A stretch of DNA of 42,545 nt from an uncultured Erysipelotrichaceae bacterium (GTDB lineage Bacteria > Bacillota_I > Bacilli_A > RF39 > UBA660): the NCBI GenBank assembly GCA_902797275.1, contig CADBSI010000024.1:1-42545 (forward strand), read 5' to 3'. A program made the translations under genes and the position numbers. Shown here in pieces: positions 17,318 through 25,719 of the stretch (position 1 is its first letter; every line of letters begins with the position of its first letter). The notes beneath the pieces were generated by a model, which ran no database searches, had not been told where the DNA came from, and worked only from the letters and a program-made list of their open reading frames with translations.

Positions 17318-18571
17318 ATGAAAATTGTTGCTTTAACGAAAGAAGAATTTGATAATTTTGCTTATCATCATAAATATAGTACATATTATCAAACTTCAGC
17401 TTATGCCGAAACATCTAGGTATGAAGGATTAAATACTTTTTATATAGGTTTTGTTCAAGACAATGAATTAGTTGGTGTAACCTTATTTTTACATAAAACA
17501 ATTTATTTATATTATAAATATGCATATGCTCCTCGTGGTTTTTTAATTGATTATACAGATAGTAAATTAGTTAAAAATGTAACTATGGGACTTATTAATT
17601 TATTAAAAAAACAGCATTATGCTTTTATTAAAATAGATCCACCTATTATTTGTAGTGAAAGAGATAATAAAGGTAATATTATTTATTTTAGTAATACAAT
17701 TAATCAAATATTAGATACTTTAAAGAGTAATTCTTATATTCATATGGGATTTAATAAATATTTTGAAAATTATAAACCACGTTTAAATGCTTTTGTTAAT
17801 TTAACCTATGATTTAGAAAAAATATATTCTAATATTACTAATGAAGTAAAAGAAAAAATAGAAAATAGTATTAAATCAGGTTTAGAAATTAGTCTTGATA
17901 CAACTGGTAATGTTGATGAATTATATAAATTTATTGGTACTAAAAATAAAAAGCGTCGTAAAAGATATTATCAAGGTATGTATAATAATTTTTCTCGTAA
18001 TAATGCTATAGATATATTCTTTGTTAATATTAATACTGATAAATATTTAAGTAATATGAAAAGAAATTATGATTTAGAAGCAATTAAAAATGATGAACTT
18101 GCTTCTATGGTTCAAGATATGAGTATTGCTAGTAGTCAAAAACAATTAATTTTAAATGATAAAATGAAATCAGATGAAAGACTTAATTTTTATAAAAACG
18201 AATTAATATATGCTACTAACTTATCTAGAAATCATCCTGATTATTTTACAATAGGAGCGGGATTTACTATAAAACATAATAATGGAGTAGAGTTAATAAT
18301 TGATAGTTATTTAGATGAATATTTAAAATTTAATCCAAGATATGTATTTATTTGGGAACTTATTAAAAAATATAAAAATGAAGGATTTATGTATATAAAT
18401 TTAAATGGAGTAGTAGGTAATTTTAGTAAAGATAAATTAGGTAAGTATAAGAATTTAAATGATCCTAAATTAAGTTTTAATTCAACAATAATAGAATATA
18501 TAGGAGAATTTGATTTAGTTATTAATGACAGAATATATAAAAAATATAAAGAAGAAATAGAAAAGAAATAG
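17318..18571 (+). CDS. FemAB-family peptidoglycan bridge aminoacyltransferase
   Basis: Cytoplasmic enzyme of the FemABX family, which adds amino acids from aminoacyl-tRNA to the lipid II stem peptide. The 417-aa length fits. Features are the N-terminal YYQTSAYAETSRYEG segment, YAPRGFLIDY, an inserted charged helical arm in the middle (about 225-310) where FemA has its coiled coil, and the second GNAT-like half ending NLNGVVGNFSKDKLGKYKNL. The number and type of residues added cannot be told. It is monocistronic between its promoter and a terminator. Confidence 0.85.
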   Translation: MKIVALTKEEFDNFAYHHKYSTYYQTSAYAETSRYEGLNTFYIGFVQDNELVGVTLFLHKTIYLYYKYAYAPRGFLIDYTDSKLVKNVTMGLINLLKKQHYAFIKIDPPIICSERDNKGNIIYFSNTINQILDTLKSNSYIHMGFNKYFENYKPRLNAFVNLTYDLEKIYSNITNEVKEKIENSIKSGLEISLDTTGNVDELYKFIGTKNKKRRKRYYQGMYNNFSRNNAIDIFFVNINTDKYLSNMKRNYDLEAIKNDELASMVQDMSIASSQKQLILNDKMKSDERLNFYKNELIYATNLSRNHPDYFTIGAGFTIKHNNGVELIIDSYLDEYLKFNPRYVFIWELIKKYKNEGFMYINLNGVVGNFSKDKLGKYKNLNDPKLSFNSTIIEYIGEFDLVINDRIYKKYKEEIEKK

Positions 18572-18574
18572 CCT

Positions 18575-18612
18575 AGACTGTTAACAAAGTAAATTTTGTT
18601 AATAGTCTTTTT
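18575..18612 (+). terminator. Terminator after FemAB-type gene
   Basis: AGACTGTTAACAAA pairs with TTTTGTTAATAGTCT around a short loop, followed by TTTTTATTTTTTT. Confidence 0.8.
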
Positions 18613-18664
18613 ATTTTTTTAAAATTGTAGTGTAATTAAAGAGTGATAAAAATGTTTACTAATA

Positions 18665-18716
18665 CATAAATAAAATAAAAAAGACAAATAAGCAAATTTT
18701 GTTTACTCATTTGTCA
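18665..18716 (-). terminator. Terminator for spo0A (minus strand)
   Basis: On the minus strand GACAAATGAGTAAA pairs with TTTGCTTATTTGTC, followed by a T run at 18682-18665. It is about 120 bases downstream of the spo0A stop codon. Confidence 0.65.
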
Positions 18717-18834
18717 ACAGTCTTAAATTATTATTTTTAAGTATCTTTTAAATTTATATATAATTATTTTCTTTGCAAAAAGTACATCTATTTTTTTATT
18801 ATCCAAGAAGATTTCATAATTACTTAATTCCTTT

Positions 18835-19599
18835 TTAACTTAAGGCATAATCAAGTCTTAACTTATCAGCAACTGTTATAATAAACTCTGAATTAGTAGG
18901 TTTAGATTTATCAATATCAACACTATAACCAAATATTTCTTGCATATAATCCCAGTTGCCTCTATTCCAACTTATTTCAATAGCATGTCTAATTGATCTT
19001 TCAACCCGAGATACGGTTGTATTAAAATTATCAGCTATCTTAGGATATAATTCTTTCGTTATTCCACTTGAAATATCTGGATGAAATAATATTTCGGTTA
19101 TTCCTTCTCTTATGTAAGAATAACCTTTAATGTGAGATGGAACTCCAAGTTCATGTAAAACTTTAGTAATTGCAATTTGTAAATTATTATGATATAAATC
19201 AATTGTTCTTGACTTAGTACTAATTGTGTTAGTACACTCAAGTATTTTCTTTTCAAGCTCTGGTAATTCAAATGGTTTAAGCATGAAATAATTAACATTT
19301 AAACTAGCAACTTTTCTTATTACCTCTTGAGTATTATAAGAAGTTAAAACAATTACTTTTGGTAAGTTTTCAATATTCTTGATATCTTCAAGAACTGATA
19401 TACCATCTTTTTTAGGCATAATTAAATCTAATAAAATAAGATCATAATTACCAAGATTTTCCTTAATTAATTTTACTCCTTCAATACCATTATTAGCAAC
19501 ATAGCTAATACTAATTACTGCGTGACTACTAAAATACTCCTTTACCATATCGACAAGTTGAACATTGTCGTCTACCATAAGTACTCTAATTTTATTCAT
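18835..19599 (-). CDS. spo0A: Sporulation master regulator Spo0A
   Basis: Response regulator that commits the cell to sporulation. The receiver domain has the acidic pair Asp10-Asp11, phosphoacceptor Asp58 in LILLDLIMP and the conserved Lys in MLKPFE. The C-terminal Spo0A DNA-binding domain has segments matching B. subtilis: ELGVPSHIKGYSYIREGI, NFNTTVSRVERSIRHAIE and SKPTNSEFIITVADKLRL. At 254 aa it is of usual length. It is the last gene on the strand after pgk, a glycosyltransferase and tpiA, with its own promoter region. Its usual neighbour spoIVB is not present. The SD GAAAGGA lies just upstream. Confidence 0.97.
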   Translation of the reverse strand: MNKIRVLMVDDNVQLVDMVKEYFSSHAVISISYVANNGIEGVKLIKENLGNYDLILLDLIMPKKDGISVLEDIKNIENLPKVIVLTSYNTQEVIRKVASLNVNYFMLKPFELPELEKKILECTNTISTKSRTIDLYHNNLQIAITKVLHELGVPSHIKGYSYIREGITEILFHPDISSGITKELYPKIADNFNTTVSRVERSIRHAIEISWNRGNWDYMQEIFGYSVDIDKSKPTNSEFIITVADKLRLDYALS

Positions 19600-19636
19600 A
19601 ATATTCCTTTCTTACTGCACGCACTACTATGATTAG

Positions 19637-19642
19637 ATTATA
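19637..19642 (-). promoter_or_regulatory. -10 element of spo0A promoter
   Basis: TATAAT reads on the minus strand. The -35 region at 17 bases (TTTAAA) is poor, which suits an activator-dependent promoter using the 0A boxes upstream. Confidence 0.45.
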
Positions 19643-19675
19643 TAATAATCTACAAATTTTTTAAAGACCTTTTTT

Positions 19676-19692
19676 TGTCGAATTTTGTCGAT
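19676..19692 (-). promoter_or_regulatory. Tandem 0A boxes upstream of spo0A
   Basis: TGTCGAA (19676-19682) and TGTCGAT (19686-19692) are direct repeats ten bases apart, so they lie on one face of the helix. They match the Spo0A box consensus TGTCGAA. They lie about 34 bases upstream of the -10, and the second overlaps the last base of the tpiA stop codon. This fits autoregulation by phosphorylated Spo0A. Confidence 0.7.
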
Positions 19693-20396
19693 TATTTTAT
19701 TTTACTTGTTAAATCAAGGAAACTTTTAGCATCTAGGGAAGCATTTCCTATTAAATAACCATCTAAATTACTAATTTTTTCTAGGTTACCAATATTATTT
19801 AAATTAACACTTCCACCATATAAAACTTTAATATCTAAAAGATAAGTATTTTTTAAATAACTTTTAATATATGTAATAATATTTTCAATTTCTTTAATAT
19901 CTAAAACTTTATTAGTTCCAATTGAAAAAATAGGTTCATATGCAATTATAATTTCATTATTTAAAAGAGTTATATTATTTTCTAAAGCTTCATCTAATTC
20001 GTCTTTTAAAACTTTTTTAGTTAAATTATTATTATATTCTTCTTCTGTTTCTCCTACACAGATAATTGGAATAATATTATTTTTTAAAGCAAGATTTACT
20101 TTATCACTTATATATTTACTATCATTAAAATATTTTCTTCTTTCTGAGTGTCCTATTAAAACATATTTAATATTAAAATCTAAATATTGTTTAATAGAAG
20201 TATCTCCAGTAATAGAACCTATTTCTTTAAAAGAAATATCTTGAGAACCTATATTATATTTACTAAAATAAGGAATATATAAATTACTTGGAAAAAAGAT
20301 AACATTATTAATTTTTTTATTATCTATTTCTTTTAAATAATTATCTATTTCTTTTTTAGTTAAATTCATTTTAAAATTAGCAGCAATTATTTTCAT
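19692..20396 (-). CDS. tpiA: Triosephosphate isomerase
   Basis: Interconverts dihydroxyacetone phosphate and glyceraldehyde 3-phosphate. Active-site features are visible: Asn7 and Lys9 in AANFKMN, His83 in IGHSERRKYF, and the catalytic Glu154 in IAYEPIFSIGT, followed by YGGSVNLNN near the end. The 234-aa protein is slightly shorter than the usual ~250, and loop 6 reads PIFSIGTN rather than PVWAIGTG. The start overlaps the glycosyltransferase stop (ATGA), so expression is coupled to pgk and the glycosyltransferase. Confidence 0.95.
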   Translation of the reverse strand: MKIIAANFKMNLTKKEIDNYLKEIDNKKINNVIFFPSNLYIPYFSKYNIGSQDISFKEIGSITGDTSIKQYLDFNIKYVLIGHSERRKYFNDSKYISDKVNLALKNNIIPIICVGETEEEYNNNLTKKVLKDELDEALENNITLLNNEIIIAYEPIFSIGTNKVLDIKEIENIITYIKSYLKNTYLLDIKVLYGGSVNLNNIGNLEKISNLDGYLIGNASLDAKSFLDLTSKIK

Positions 20397-21526
20397 TTAA
20401 GTTCTCCTTCGACTAAATTAAATAATTTTTCAACTGATTTATTCTCTTCATAATATTTTAAATTTTTATACATGTCTTTAACTATATCAGGATTATTTTT
20501 AATTTTTTTCATTACTCTAGTAAAACCAAAGGGATTATGAATCCAAATACCAAATTTATTTTTAGTTACAAATTTAGCATTATAGTTTTCTTGACCACCA
20601 TTTCCTGGTATTAAAATCATTGGTGTTTTCATTTCTAACGCTTCGGTAACTGATAATCCACCTGGTTTGGTTATCACAAGATTTGCTATATTAAGTAAAT
20701 TAGAAACATCACTTGTAAAACCTAAAACAGTTATATTTTTAATATTTTCTTCTTCAATATAATTATTTACTTTATTTTGTAATTCAACATTTTTACCAGA
20801 AACAAAGATTATATTATAATCTAAATTAAGTTTTAAAAGAGCTTTTAAATATTTAAAAGAAAAGCTAGAACCCATTGATCCTCCTCCAAAGAAAAGAATA
20901 ATTGGTTTATCGTTTGTAATATCATATTTAATTTTAACTTTATTTTTATCATCTAATTTTTTAAATTTAGATGATAAAGGTATTCCAAAGGGACAAATTT
21001 TCTTTTCATCTACACCAAATTTTAATAATTCTTGTTTTACTATATCGTTGCTAACAACGATGTAATCTTCATATTTATGATTTTGAAGCCACATACAATT
21101 AGAACTATAATCAGTTACAATAGTAATAATTTTAGTATCGGTGTGATATTTTTTATTGATACTACCCATCATTATCCCACCAAAGAAATGGGTTGCTATT
21201 AAAATATCAGGATTGTATTCTAGTAAATCACTTTGAAGTTTTTTATTTAAACATGCTTTGGTATATATTCTATATGGTTTAGTAATAATTTTGTTATCAG
21301 TTAGCTCATAACTAATAGTTGAAGGAATGCTATTTGGAATTATAAAATTAATATTAAAAATTTTAACGGTTAACCTTCCTAATAAACTAGCATAGTCCAT
21401 AACATCAATTACTTTAACCTCGTATTTATCATCTCCATGTTCTTTAAAATAATCATAAATATAGTTAGCAACAGTTTTATGACCTGATCCATATGATGCA
21501 TATGTAATTAATATTTTCTTTTTCAT
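20393..21526 (-). CDS. UgtP/MGDG-synthase-like diacylglycerol glycosyltransferase
   Basis: GT28-type enzyme that transfers a sugar from a UDP-sugar to diacylglycerol at the inner membrane face. Features are TYASYGSGHKTVANYIYDYF at the N-terminus (acceptor domain), FFGGGSMGSS in the linker and ITKPGGLSVTEALEMKTP in the nucleotide-sugar-binding domain. Length is 377 aa. The ATG overlaps the pgk stop, and its own stop overlaps the tpiA start. Its product (mono- or diglucosyl-diacylglycerol) would serve as membrane lipid or lipoteichoic acid anchor. The sugar specificity cannot be read from sequence. Confidence 0.88.
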   Translation of the reverse strand: MKKKILITYASYGSGHKTVANYIYDYFKEHGDDKYEVKVIDVMDYASLLGRLTVKIFNINFIIPNSIPSTISYELTDNKIITKPYRIYTKACLNKKLQSDLLEYNPDILIATHFFGGIMMGSINKKYHTDTKIITIVTDYSSNCMWLQNHKYEDYIVVSNDIVKQELLKFGVDEKKICPFGIPLSSKFKKLDDKNKVKIKYDITNDKPIILFFGGGSMGSSFSFKYLKALLKLNLDYNIIFVSGKNVELQNKVNNYIEEENIKNITVLGFTSDVSNLLNIANLVITKPGGLSVTEALEMKTPMILIPGNGGQENYNAKFVTKNKFGIWIHNPFGFTRVMKKIKNNPDIVKDMYKNLKYYEENKSVEKLFNLVEGELK

Positions 21527-22671
21527 ATATTAACACCTGGTAATTCTTTTCCTTCCAAATATTCTAAAGAAGCTCCTCCACCGGTTGAAATATGCGTAAA
21601 TTTATCTTTATAACCCATATTAATAACACATGAAGCAGAGTCTCCTCCTCCAACAATGCTAGTTGCATCTAACTTACTAATAACTTCACATAAGAACTTA
21701 GTTCCTTCTTGATAAGAAGGGTTTTCATAATAACCCATTGGTCCATTCCAAAAAATAGTTTTACTTTTTTCAAGATAACTTTTAAATAATTTTTCTGTTT
21801 CTGGTCCAATATCAAGACCAATTTCTTCATCACCAATATTTTTAGTAATAGTTCTAGTTCCATCAATTTCTAAAGCAACAACATGATCAACTGGTAAAAT
21901 AATTTTCTTGATTGGAAGAGTTTTAACAAAACTAATAGCATCATCATCAACTAAAGATTTTCCAACGTTTATTCCTTTAGCCTTTAAAATTGTATAAGCC
22001 ATAGCTCCTCCGACTAAAATATAATCAGCTTTTTTACTTAAATTTTCAATGGTTTTTAATTTATCACTTAACTTAGATCCTCCTAAAATAATAATAAAAG
22101 GATGACTTGGATTATTTTTAATTTTATCAAGTTCTTCAATTTCTTTTAAAACTAAAAATCCTAAACAACTTGGTAAATGCTTACTTATTCCAACGTTAGA
22201 AGCGTGTTTTCGATGACATGTACCAAAAGCATCATTTATAAAAATATCACCTAAACTGGCCCAGTAAGAACTAAGTGTATCATCACAACTACTTTCTAAT
22301 TTACCATTCAAATCTTCAAACCTAGTATTTTCAAGTAAAACTATATCTTTATTTTTCATATTTTTAACAACATCATCTACAATTTTACCCCTCGTTTCAG
22401 GAATAAATATTACTTCTTTATTTAAAAGTTCACTTAAACGAATACTAATAGGTTTTAAAGAATATTTAACTTTATCTTCTTCCGTTTTAATTTTACCAAG
22501 ATGTGATAATAAAATAATTTTACAATTATTATCTAAACAATAATTAATAGTTTTTAAACTTTCTTTAATTCTATTATCATCAACTATAACTCCATCTTTG
22601 ATAGGAACATTAAAGTCAACTCTAATAATAACAGTTTTATTTCTTAAATTAGTTTCATCTATTCTTATCAT
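21523..22671 (-). CDS. pgk: Phosphoglycerate kinase
   Basis: Glycolytic enzyme making ATP from 1,3-bisphosphoglycerate. Typical segments are RVDFNVPIKDG, LLSHLGK, LLENTRFE, NDAFGTCHRKHAS, LGGSKLSDK, VGGAMAYTILKAKG, FWNGPMGYYE, VGGGDSASCV and STGGGASLEYLEGKELPG. It is full length (382 aa, slightly shorter than ~394). It is first in the pgk-glycosyltransferase-tpiA unit. No gap gene lies next to it, unlike the common gap-pgk-tpiA order. Confidence 0.97.
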   Translation of the reverse strand: MIRIDETNLRNKTVIIRVDFNVPIKDGVIVDDNRIKESLKTINYCLDNNCKIILLSHLGKIKTEEDKVKYSLKPISIRLSELLNKEVIFIPETRGKIVDDVVKNMKNKDIVLLENTRFEDLNGKLESSCDDTLSSYWASLGDIFINDAFGTCHRKHASNVGISKHLPSCLGFLVLKEIEELDKIKNNPSHPFIIILGGSKLSDKLKTIENLSKKADYILVGGAMAYTILKAKGINVGKSLVDDDAISFVKTLPIKKIILPVDHVVALEIDGTRTITKNIGDEEIGLDIGPETEKLFKSYLEKSKTIFWNGPMGYYENPSYQEGTKFLCEVISKLDATSIVGGGDSASCVINMGYKDKFTHISTGGGASLEYLEGKELPGVNI

Positions 22672-22690
22672 ATATCCTCTTTTCTACTTA

Positions 22691-22719
22691 ATTATAACAT
22701 TTATTAATATTAGTAGCAA
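22691..22719 (-). promoter_or_regulatory. Promoter for pgk operon (minus strand)
   Basis: TTGCTA and TATAAT read on the minus strand with a 17-base spacer, about 20 bases before the pgk start. Confidence 0.5.
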
Positions 22720-22861
22720 TAAAACAAAAATTAATTGACAAAAAAACGTTAAAAAAACAAAAATAAATACTTAAAAATGTGTTAAAAAATGTCTAAATTT
22801 GTCTATTTTGTAAATTTACAAAAAATTAAAATAATTCGTATATATTATATTAGGAGGTAAT

Positions 22862-24379
22862 ATGAAAGACTTAATAAATGATGCTTTCTTTGATAATATA
22901 AATGGTTATAAACTAGATATTAATCAAAGAAAAATAATAACAGATAATAAAACAAATATTTTAGTAGTAGCAGGAGCAGGATCTGGTAAAACTTTAACTA
23001 TAGTTGGAAAAATAAAATATTTAATAGAAAAATTAGGTGTTAATAAAGAAGATATTTTATGTATTTCTTTTACAAATGAAACGGTTAATAGTTTAAAACA
23101 AAAATTAAATTTAGAAATAGATATTTATACATTTCATAAACTAAGTTTAGAAATATTAAAAAATAATCATGAATATTTTAAAATAACAGAAAGTGATTAT
23201 TTAGAATATATAGTAAATGAATTCTTTGAAAGTATTATATATAATACTAATTTAATTAAATATGTAATTGGTTATTTTAAATATTATATAAAAGAAGATC
23301 TAAACTATGAATTATTAAAAACTATTTATTTAAAAGAATTTATATCATATAAAAAACTAATAATTAAGTTTATTAATATGATTAAAAGTAATGATCATAA
23401 TACTTATAATTTTAAAAAATATTTAAAAAGAAATAGATATATTTTTAATTTTAAAAAACAATATAAAAACAAATGTTTTTTAGTAATACTATTTACTATA
23501 TATAAAATATATTTAGAAGAATTAAATAGTAGTTTAGAAATAGATTTTGATTTAATGATAACTAAGGCTTATTATAGTATAAAGAAAAAGGGTATGAAAA
23601 GATATTACAAATATATAATAATAGATGAATTTCAAGATACTTCAATTACTAGATATAATTTAATTAAAGCTATTCAAGAAGAGTGTGATAGTAAAATTTT
23701 TTGTGTAGGTGATGATTTTCAATCTATTTATAGGTTTTCTGGTTGTACTCTTGATTTATTTGTTAATTTTAAAAAGTATTTTCAAGATAGTAAAGTTATG
23801 TATATTAATAAAACTTATAGAAATTCTAAAGAATTAGTTTCAATTGCTTATCATTTTATTATTAAAAATAAGTATCAGTTATCCAAGAAAATTGAAACAA
23901 TTAAAAGATTAAAAAATCCAGTTAAATTAATATATTATACTAAAAGTAATTATCAATATAGATTTATAAGACTACTTGATTATTTAGATAAAATAGGTAA
24001 AAAAGAAGTTTTAATACTTGCTAGGTGTAATCATGATTTAAAAAATGCTTATGAAAATGTTGTAAATAATTGTTTTAAGTACAAGAATTTAAATTTAAAG
24101 TTTTTAACAGTTCATACATCTAAAGGTTTAGAAAGTGATACAGTTATTGTTTTAAATTTAACAGATGATGTTTTAGGTTTTCCTAATAAATTAGAAGATG
24201 ATGAGGTGTTAAAGTTATTTTTTAAAAATAAAGAAAAGTATTTATATTCTGAAGAAAGAAGACTTTTTTATGTTGCTTTAACAAGAACAAAGAATGATGT
24301 TTATTTAATGACATGTAAAAATCATGAATCAAAGTTTGTTCTTGAAATTAAGAATAAATTAGAAGTAATTGATGTTTAA
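22862..24379 (+). CDS. UvrD/Rep-like superfamily 1 DNA helicase (short)
   Basis: ATP-dependent 3'-5' helicase family, likely in DNA repair or replication restart. All main SF1A motifs appear in order: QRKII (Q motif), GAGSGKT (Walker A, 38-44), FTNETVNSLK (Ia), DEFQDTS (II, from residue 255), GDDFQSIYRFSG (III), TYRNSKELV (IV), TVHTSKGLESDTVIV (V) and YVALTRTKNDVYLM (VI). At 505 aa it is much shorter than UvrD or PcrA (~720 aa). The accessory 1B/2B subdomains look reduced, and there is no C-terminal RNAP-binding tail. TTAGGAGG precedes the ATG. A specific name cannot be given. Confidence 0.85.
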   Translation: MKDLINDAFFDNINGYKLDINQRKIITDNKTNILVVAGAGSGKTLTIVGKIKYLIEKLGVNKEDILCISFTNETVNSLKQKLNLEIDIYTFHKLSLEILKNNHEYFKITESDYLEYIVNEFFESIIYNTNLIKYVIGYFKYYIKEDLNYELLKTIYLKEFISYKKLIIKFINMIKSNDHNTYNFKKYLKRNRYIFNFKKQYKNKCFLVILFTIYKIYLEELNSSLEIDFDLMITKAYYSIKKKGMKRYYKYIIIDEFQDTSITRYNLIKAIQEECDSKIFCVGDDFQSIYRFSGCTLDLFVNFKKYFQDSKVMYINKTYRNSKELVSIAYHFIIKNKYQLSKKIETIKRLKNPVKLIYYTKSNYQYRFIRLLDYLDKIGKKEVLILARCNHDLKNAYENVVNNCFKYKNLNLKFLTVHTSKGLESDTVIVLNLTDDVLGFPNKLEDDEVLKLFFKNKEKYLYSEERRLFYVALTRTKNDVYLMTCKNHESKFVLEIKNKLEVIDV

Positions 24380-24403
24380 AATAAAATATGATAATATATT
24401 AAT

Positions 24404-25576
24404 ATGAAAAAAATTACTGTAGGTTTATTTAATGATTCGTTTTTTCCACTTACTGATGGAGTAATAATGGTAGTTGATAATTATGCAAGAAGACTATCCA
24501 ATTTTTGTAATGTAATTGTATTTGTTCCAAATTATTTATTTAGTAAATTTGATGATACAACTCTTCCGTATAAGGTAGTAAGATGTTATTCTGTGGATGT
24601 TCCGTTTCTAGATTATTCTTTACCTATACCAAAACTTGATTATAAATTTATTAGAAATCTTAATAAATATAAATTAGATATTGTGCATATTCATTCACCT
24701 TTTTCTTTAGGAGTAGCAGGACTAAAATATGCTAAACGTCATCATATACCATGTATTGCAACCATGCATTCTCAGTTTAAACAAGATTTTAAAAGGGCTT
24801 TAAAAAGTGAAATGTTAGCTAATAAATTTACTTATAGATTAATGAAAGTTTATAATAAATGTGATTTATGTTTTGCAGTTAACAAAGAAGTTGCTAGAAT
24901 TTATTTTGAAGAATATCATTATAAAACCATGCCACGAGTACTTTTAAATGCAACCGATATGGAACCAATTGAAAATAATAATAAAACTTATAAAGGGCTT
25001 GATAAAAAATATAATATAAAGTGGAACGAAAAAGTATTTTTATTTGTTGGAAGACTTAATATTTTAAAAAATATTTTATTTATAGTTGATAGTCTAAGTG
25101 TTTTAAAAAAGAAAAAGCCAAGTTTAAAATTTAAAATGTTATTTGTTGGAGTAGGACAAGATGAAGATAAATTAAAAGAAAGAATAAAAGAATTAAATCT
25201 TGAAAAAGAAGTTTTATTAGTTGGTAAAATAAAAGATCGAATAGAACTTGCAAGTATTTATAAAAGAGCTGATTTATTTTTATTTCCATCTGTATATGAT
25301 GCATCTTCACTTGTTCAAATAGAAGCAGCTAGTCAAAAAACCCCAGGAGTATTTCTAAAAAATACAGCAACTTCATCTACTATAACTGATAATGTAAATG
25401 GTTTTTTAAGTGATGAAACAGTAGGAGCTTATTCTGATAAAATAATAGAAGTAATGGAAAATAAAGGACTATATAAAAAAGTTTCTGATAATGCTTACTA
25501 TGATTTATATAGATCATGGGACAAAGCAGTTGAAGAAATATATGAGATATACAAAGATTTAATTGATAAAAAATAG
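24404..25576 (+). CDS. GT4-family glycosyltransferase (diacylglycerol glucosyltransferase-like)
   Basis: The 390-aa protein has the GT4 GT-B layout. An N-terminal FNDSFFPLTDGVIMVVDNYARRL and IVHIHSPFSLG segment is followed by FVGRLNILKN in the middle and the donor-site region SVYDASSLVQIEAASQ (E-x7-E-like). It resembles alpha-monoglucosyldiacylglycerol synthases of low-GC Gram-positives and Mollicutes. There is no SD before the ATG, and a possible promoter ends just upstream, so the mRNA may be leaderless. With the GT28 gene at 20393 it suggests a glycolipid-rich membrane. Donor and acceptor are inferred. Confidence 0.82.
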   Translation: MKKITVGLFNDSFFPLTDGVIMVVDNYARRLSNFCNVIVFVPNYLFSKFDDTTLPYKVVRCYSVDVPFLDYSLPIPKLDYKFIRNLNKYKLDIVHIHSPFSLGVAGLKYAKRHHIPCIATMHSQFKQDFKRALKSEMLANKFTYRLMKVYNKCDLCFAVNKEVARIYFEEYHYKTMPRVLLNATDMEPIENNNKTYKGLDKKYNIKWNEKVFLFVGRLNILKNILFIVDSLSVLKKKKPSLKFKMLFVGVGQDEDKLKERIKELNLEKEVLLVGKIKDRIELASIYKRADLFLFPSVYDASSLVQIEAASQKTPGVFLKNTATSSTITDNVNGFLSDETVGAYSDKIIEVMENKGLYKKVSDNAYYDLYRSWDKAVEEIYEIYKDLIDKK

Positions 25577-25650
25577 TAACATTCAGTAGCGTTCATTTCT
25601 ATATATAAATATGTATATCCATATAAGTATAAATTTTAAAAATAAATTGA

Positions 25651-25686
25651 AGAATAGATAAGTGTAAAATTACTTGTCTTTTCTTT
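25651..25686 (+). terminator. Probable terminator after GT4 gene
   Basis: AGATAAGTG pairs with TACTTGTCT (with G-U pairs), followed by TTTCTTTT. Confidence 0.5.
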
Positions 25687-25719
25687 TGAAATCTTTATAA
25701 TTAAATTAAGAGGTGTTGT

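Noticed and set aside
19110..19298. Minus-strand ORF inside spo0A
   Set aside because: It is an out-of-frame shadow of spo0A.
21669..21866. Minus-strand ORF inside pgk
   Set aside because: It is an out-of-frame shadow of pgk.
22806..22823. 18-bp palindrome TTTTGTAAA/TTTACAAAA as an operator
   Set aside because: A palindrome of this length and composition is expected a few times by chance in DNA this AT-rich; it is only mentioned under the helicase.
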